Positions 62,347 to 64,000 of a stretch of DNA of 64,000 nucleotides are shown one piece after another. This DNA is from an uncultured Pelagibacteraceae bacterium (lineage in GTDB: Bacteria > Pseudomonadota > Alphaproteobacteria > Pelagibacterales > Pelagibacteraceae). The first letter of the stretch is position 1. Every line of letters begins with the position of its first letter. The notes under the pieces were generated by a model that did no database searches, was not told where the DNA came from, and worked only from the letters and a program-made list of their open reading frames with translations. Location: NCBI GenBank assembly GCA_902518155.1, contig CABYFA010000006.1:1-64000 (forward strand), read 5' to 3'. Both the position numbers and the translations under genes were made by a program.

Positions 62347-63156
62347 GTGAATAGAAGTATAATTATATCTTCTGTATCACATCTGGTTTTAATAATGATT
62401 ACAGCTTTTAGTTTACCTTTCTTAGCTAAAAAACCAATTGATCTTCCCCCGATTGTATCTGTAGAATTAATACAGATTACAGATAAAACGAATATTCCAT
62501 ACGCACCTAAAGCAAAAAAAATTATTGAAAAAATTAAAGAGAAAGAAAAAAAGTTGGTATCTGAACAAGCTCCCCCAAAAAAAGTAAAAAAAATTAAACC
62601 AGACGCGGTTCCAATGCCAGATGATAAGCCTAAAAAGGTTGAGAAAATAAAAGAGGATAAACAAAATCCAGAAAAAATTGATAATGAAGTTAAACAAGTT
62701 TCTGAATTTGAAAAAAAAGAGTTATTCGATCCAAATAATATTGCAGCCTTAATTGATAAATCTAAAGTTGAAAGTGCTGAAACGATAAAAAAAAATAACA
62801 AAATTACGCAAGATCAAAAAAAGATTGTTGAAAATGCAGGTTTATCTTTAAGCGAAGAGGATGCTTTAAAAGCTCAAATATTTGGTTGTTGGAGTATTCC
62901 TTTAGGTCTGCCTTACAATGAAAATTTATTAGTAAGAATTAAACTTCAACTGAATCCAGATGGAACAATTCAAGAGTCAGAGATTTTGGATCATGCAAGA
63001 ATGAATAAACCTGGTCAGGGTTTTTATAAGGTTTTGGCGGAAAGTGCTCTAAGAGCAATAAAATTATGCCAGCCCTTAAGAGTTCCAACAACTGGTTATG
63101 AAAGATGGAAAGAATTACAATTAAATTTTGATGCAAGAGAAATGTTAGAGGGATAG
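62347..63156 (+). CDS. tolA: TolA-like cell-envelope protein
   Basis: 269 residues from a GTG start. One N-terminal helix (IIISSVSHLVLIMITAFSLP), a Lys/Glu/Pro-rich central stalk (residues about 50-140, KEKEKKLVSEQAPPKKVKKI), and a C-terminal domain with IFGCWSIPLGLPYNENLLVR and LRAIKLCQPLRVP resembling TolA domain III with two cysteines. It bridges the inner membrane motor to TolB/Pal. The stalk is shorter than in E. coli. Confidence 0.88.
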   Translation: MNRSIIISSVSHLVLIMITAFSLPFLAKKPIDLPPIVSVELIQITDKTNIPYAPKAKKIIEKIKEKEKKLVSEQAPPKKVKKIKPDAVPMPDDKPKKVEKIKEDKQNPEKIDNEVKQVSEFEKKELFDPNNIAALIDKSKVESAETIKKNNKITQDQKKIVENAGLSLSEEDALKAQIFGCWSIPLGLPYNENLLVRIKLQLNPDGTIQESEILDHARMNKPGQGFYKVLAESALRAIKLCQPLRVPTTGYERWKELQLNFDAREMLEG

Positions 63157-63165
63157 AATATTTTA

Positions 63166-64000
63166 ATGAGAAATCTAATTATTTTATTTTTAATATTTAT
63201 AATACCTACTAAAGCATTAGGTCTAATTGAGGTAGATATTACACGAGGAAACTTGAATCCACTGCCTATTGCAGTGTCACCATTATCAATTGATGACGAG
63301 TCAAAAAAGAGTTTTGAGAAAACTTTAAAGAAAAAAGATATTGGGTCAGAAATTTCTAAAGTTATCGAAAAAAATTTGAAAACTTCAGGTCTTTTTAATC
63401 CGTTAGATAAAAATGCTTTTCTTCAAGCACCTGATATCGCTCACCTAAAACCACGTTTTGAGGATTGGAATTTGATTAAAGCTCAAGCTTTAATAACAGG
63501 TAAAGTTAAAAATGTTGATGATAAACTTAGAGTTGAGTTTAGATTATGGGATGTGCTTGCTGGAAAAGAAATGATGGCTCTAGCATTTACTACAGTGCCA
63601 AACAACTGGAGACGTGTTGGTCATATAATAACAGATAAAGTTTACGAGAGATTAACTGGAGAAAAAGGTTATTTTGATACGAGAATAATCTATGTTGCTG
63701 AAGAGGGTCCAAAAACAAACAGAATTAAAAAATTAGCCATAATGGATCAAGATGGTGCAAATAACAAATTTTTAACTTTAGGAAATGAACTTGTTTTGAC
63801 ACCAAGGTTTAATCCTACAAGTCAAATGGTAACATATCTATCTTATTTTAGAAATTTACCTAGAGTTTATCTTCTTGATATAGAAACAGGTATTCAAGAA
63901 GTGGTGGGAGATTTTCCAGGAATGACTTTTGCTCCTAGATTTTCCCCAGATGGAAAAAAAATTATAATGAGTTTTGCTAAGGATGGAAATTCAGATATTT
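63166..64000 (+). CDS. tolB: TolB, 3' truncated by window end
   Basis: ATG 63166, nine bases after tolA, opens a frame that stays open to the end of the window (278 codons). A signal peptide is clear (MRNLIILFLIFIIPTKALG). It is followed by the TolB N-terminal domain (DWNLIKAQALITGKVK, RVGHIITDKVYERLTGEKGY) and the start of the beta propeller (LTPRFNPTSQMVTYLSY, FAPRFSPDGKKIIMSF). It is a periplasmic partner of Pal and TolA. Confidence 0.95.
   Translation, partial: MRNLIILFLIFIIPTKALGLIEVDITRGNLNPLPIAVSPLSIDDESKKSFEKTLKKKDIGSEISKVIEKNLKTSGLFNPLDKNAFLQAPDIAHLKPRFEDWNLIKAQALITGKVKNVDDKLRVEFRLWDVLAGKEMMALAFTTVPNNWRRVGHIITDKVYERLTGEKGYFDTRIIYVAEEGPKTNRIKKLAIMDQDGANNKFLTLGNELVLTPRFNPTSQMVTYLSYFRNLPRVYLLDIETGIQEVVGDFPGMTFAPRFSPDGKKIIMSFAKDGNSDI

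Noticed and set aside
62253-62801. 182-residue hydrophobic minus-strand frame opposite tolR/tolA
   Set aside because: The apparent membrane protein arises from the Lys-rich TolA stalk read backwards; tolR and tolA motifs are on the + strand.

Overview
This window is a piece of a very AT-rich, streamlined alphaproteobacterial chromosome, almost certainly SAR11 / Candidatus Pelagibacter. The reasons are the gene order (5S rRNA, rpmJ, a tiny cytochrome oxidase subunit IV-like gene and split pntA/pntB; then tkt, gap, pgk, fba, thiE, efp, suhB; then zapA, yebC and tolQRAB), the extremely short intergenic spacers, Lys/Asn/Ile-rich proteins and frequent overlapping start/stop codons. It matches the published SAR11 arrangement in which hypervariable region 2 (HVR2) separates the 23S rRNA from its 5S rRNA. 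The 23S gene is not in the window, so the left edge of the island is not seen.

Region A (1-45663) is the island: about 45 genes, all on the + strand, nearly all for surface polysaccharide (O-antigen/capsule) synthesis. Submodules from left to right are: a GT-B-like fragment and a GNAT; a cassette of VOC protein, AMP-forming ligase, mannitol-dehydrogenase-like protein, two tandem GSA-type aminotransferases, NodU/CmcH carbamoyltransferase, acyl carrier protein and a first NeuB-like synthase (1.8-10.5 kb); a C-methyltransferase, alcohol-dehydrogenase-like, PIG-L deacetylase, methyltransferase and SDR set (10.5-15 kb); a legionaminic-acid-like nonulosonate pathway (LegC-type aminotransferase, NeuD, NeuB, NeuC, CBS-nucleotidyltransferase, PhyH dioxygenase, DegT aminotransferase, NeuA; 15-22.6 kb); FemAB-like, DegT, GT-B-like and methyltransferase genes (22.6-26.6 kb); an HpcH/HpaI aldolase with a KdsB-like cytidylyltransferase, methyltransferase, Gfo/Idh dehydrogenase and GmhA-like isomerase (26.6-30.6 kb); a glycosyltransferase broken or recoded at a 14-A tract (30.6-32.2 kb); a CDP-6-deoxysugar module (33.2-35.9 kb); and an assembly end with GT4, O-antigen polymerase/ligase-like protein, WecA-like initiator, a two-SDR FlaA1/CapD fusion, a GDP-mannose 3,5-epimerase homologue, a WecG-type transferase, a large membrane protein and a GT2 (35.8-45.7 kb).

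Region B (45.68-49.6 kb, + strand) is conserved core. The orphaned 5S rRNA has its own near-consensus sigma-70 promoter, placed so that transcription would begin at the mature 5S end. It is followed without a visible terminator by rpmJ, a 36-residue cox4-like gene, pntA (two parts), pntB and a transaldolase-family gene.

Region C (49.6-57.8 kb, - strand) carries initiator tRNA-Met directly after rpsU, then trcR (DUF1013), rpmE, suhB, efp, thiE, fba, pgk, gap and tkt. This is lower glycolysis/gluconeogenesis and pentose phosphate metabolism packed in one direction.

Region D (57.86 kb to the end, + strand) carries a coiled-coil DUF4164-like gene, zapA, 5-formyl-THF cyclo-ligase, a YmdB-type phosphoesterase, yebC, a RuvC-family nuclease (without ruvAB beside it) and tolQ-tolR-tolA-tolB, with tolB cut by the window end. 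No mobile element, CRISPR array, phage gene or integrase was seen.
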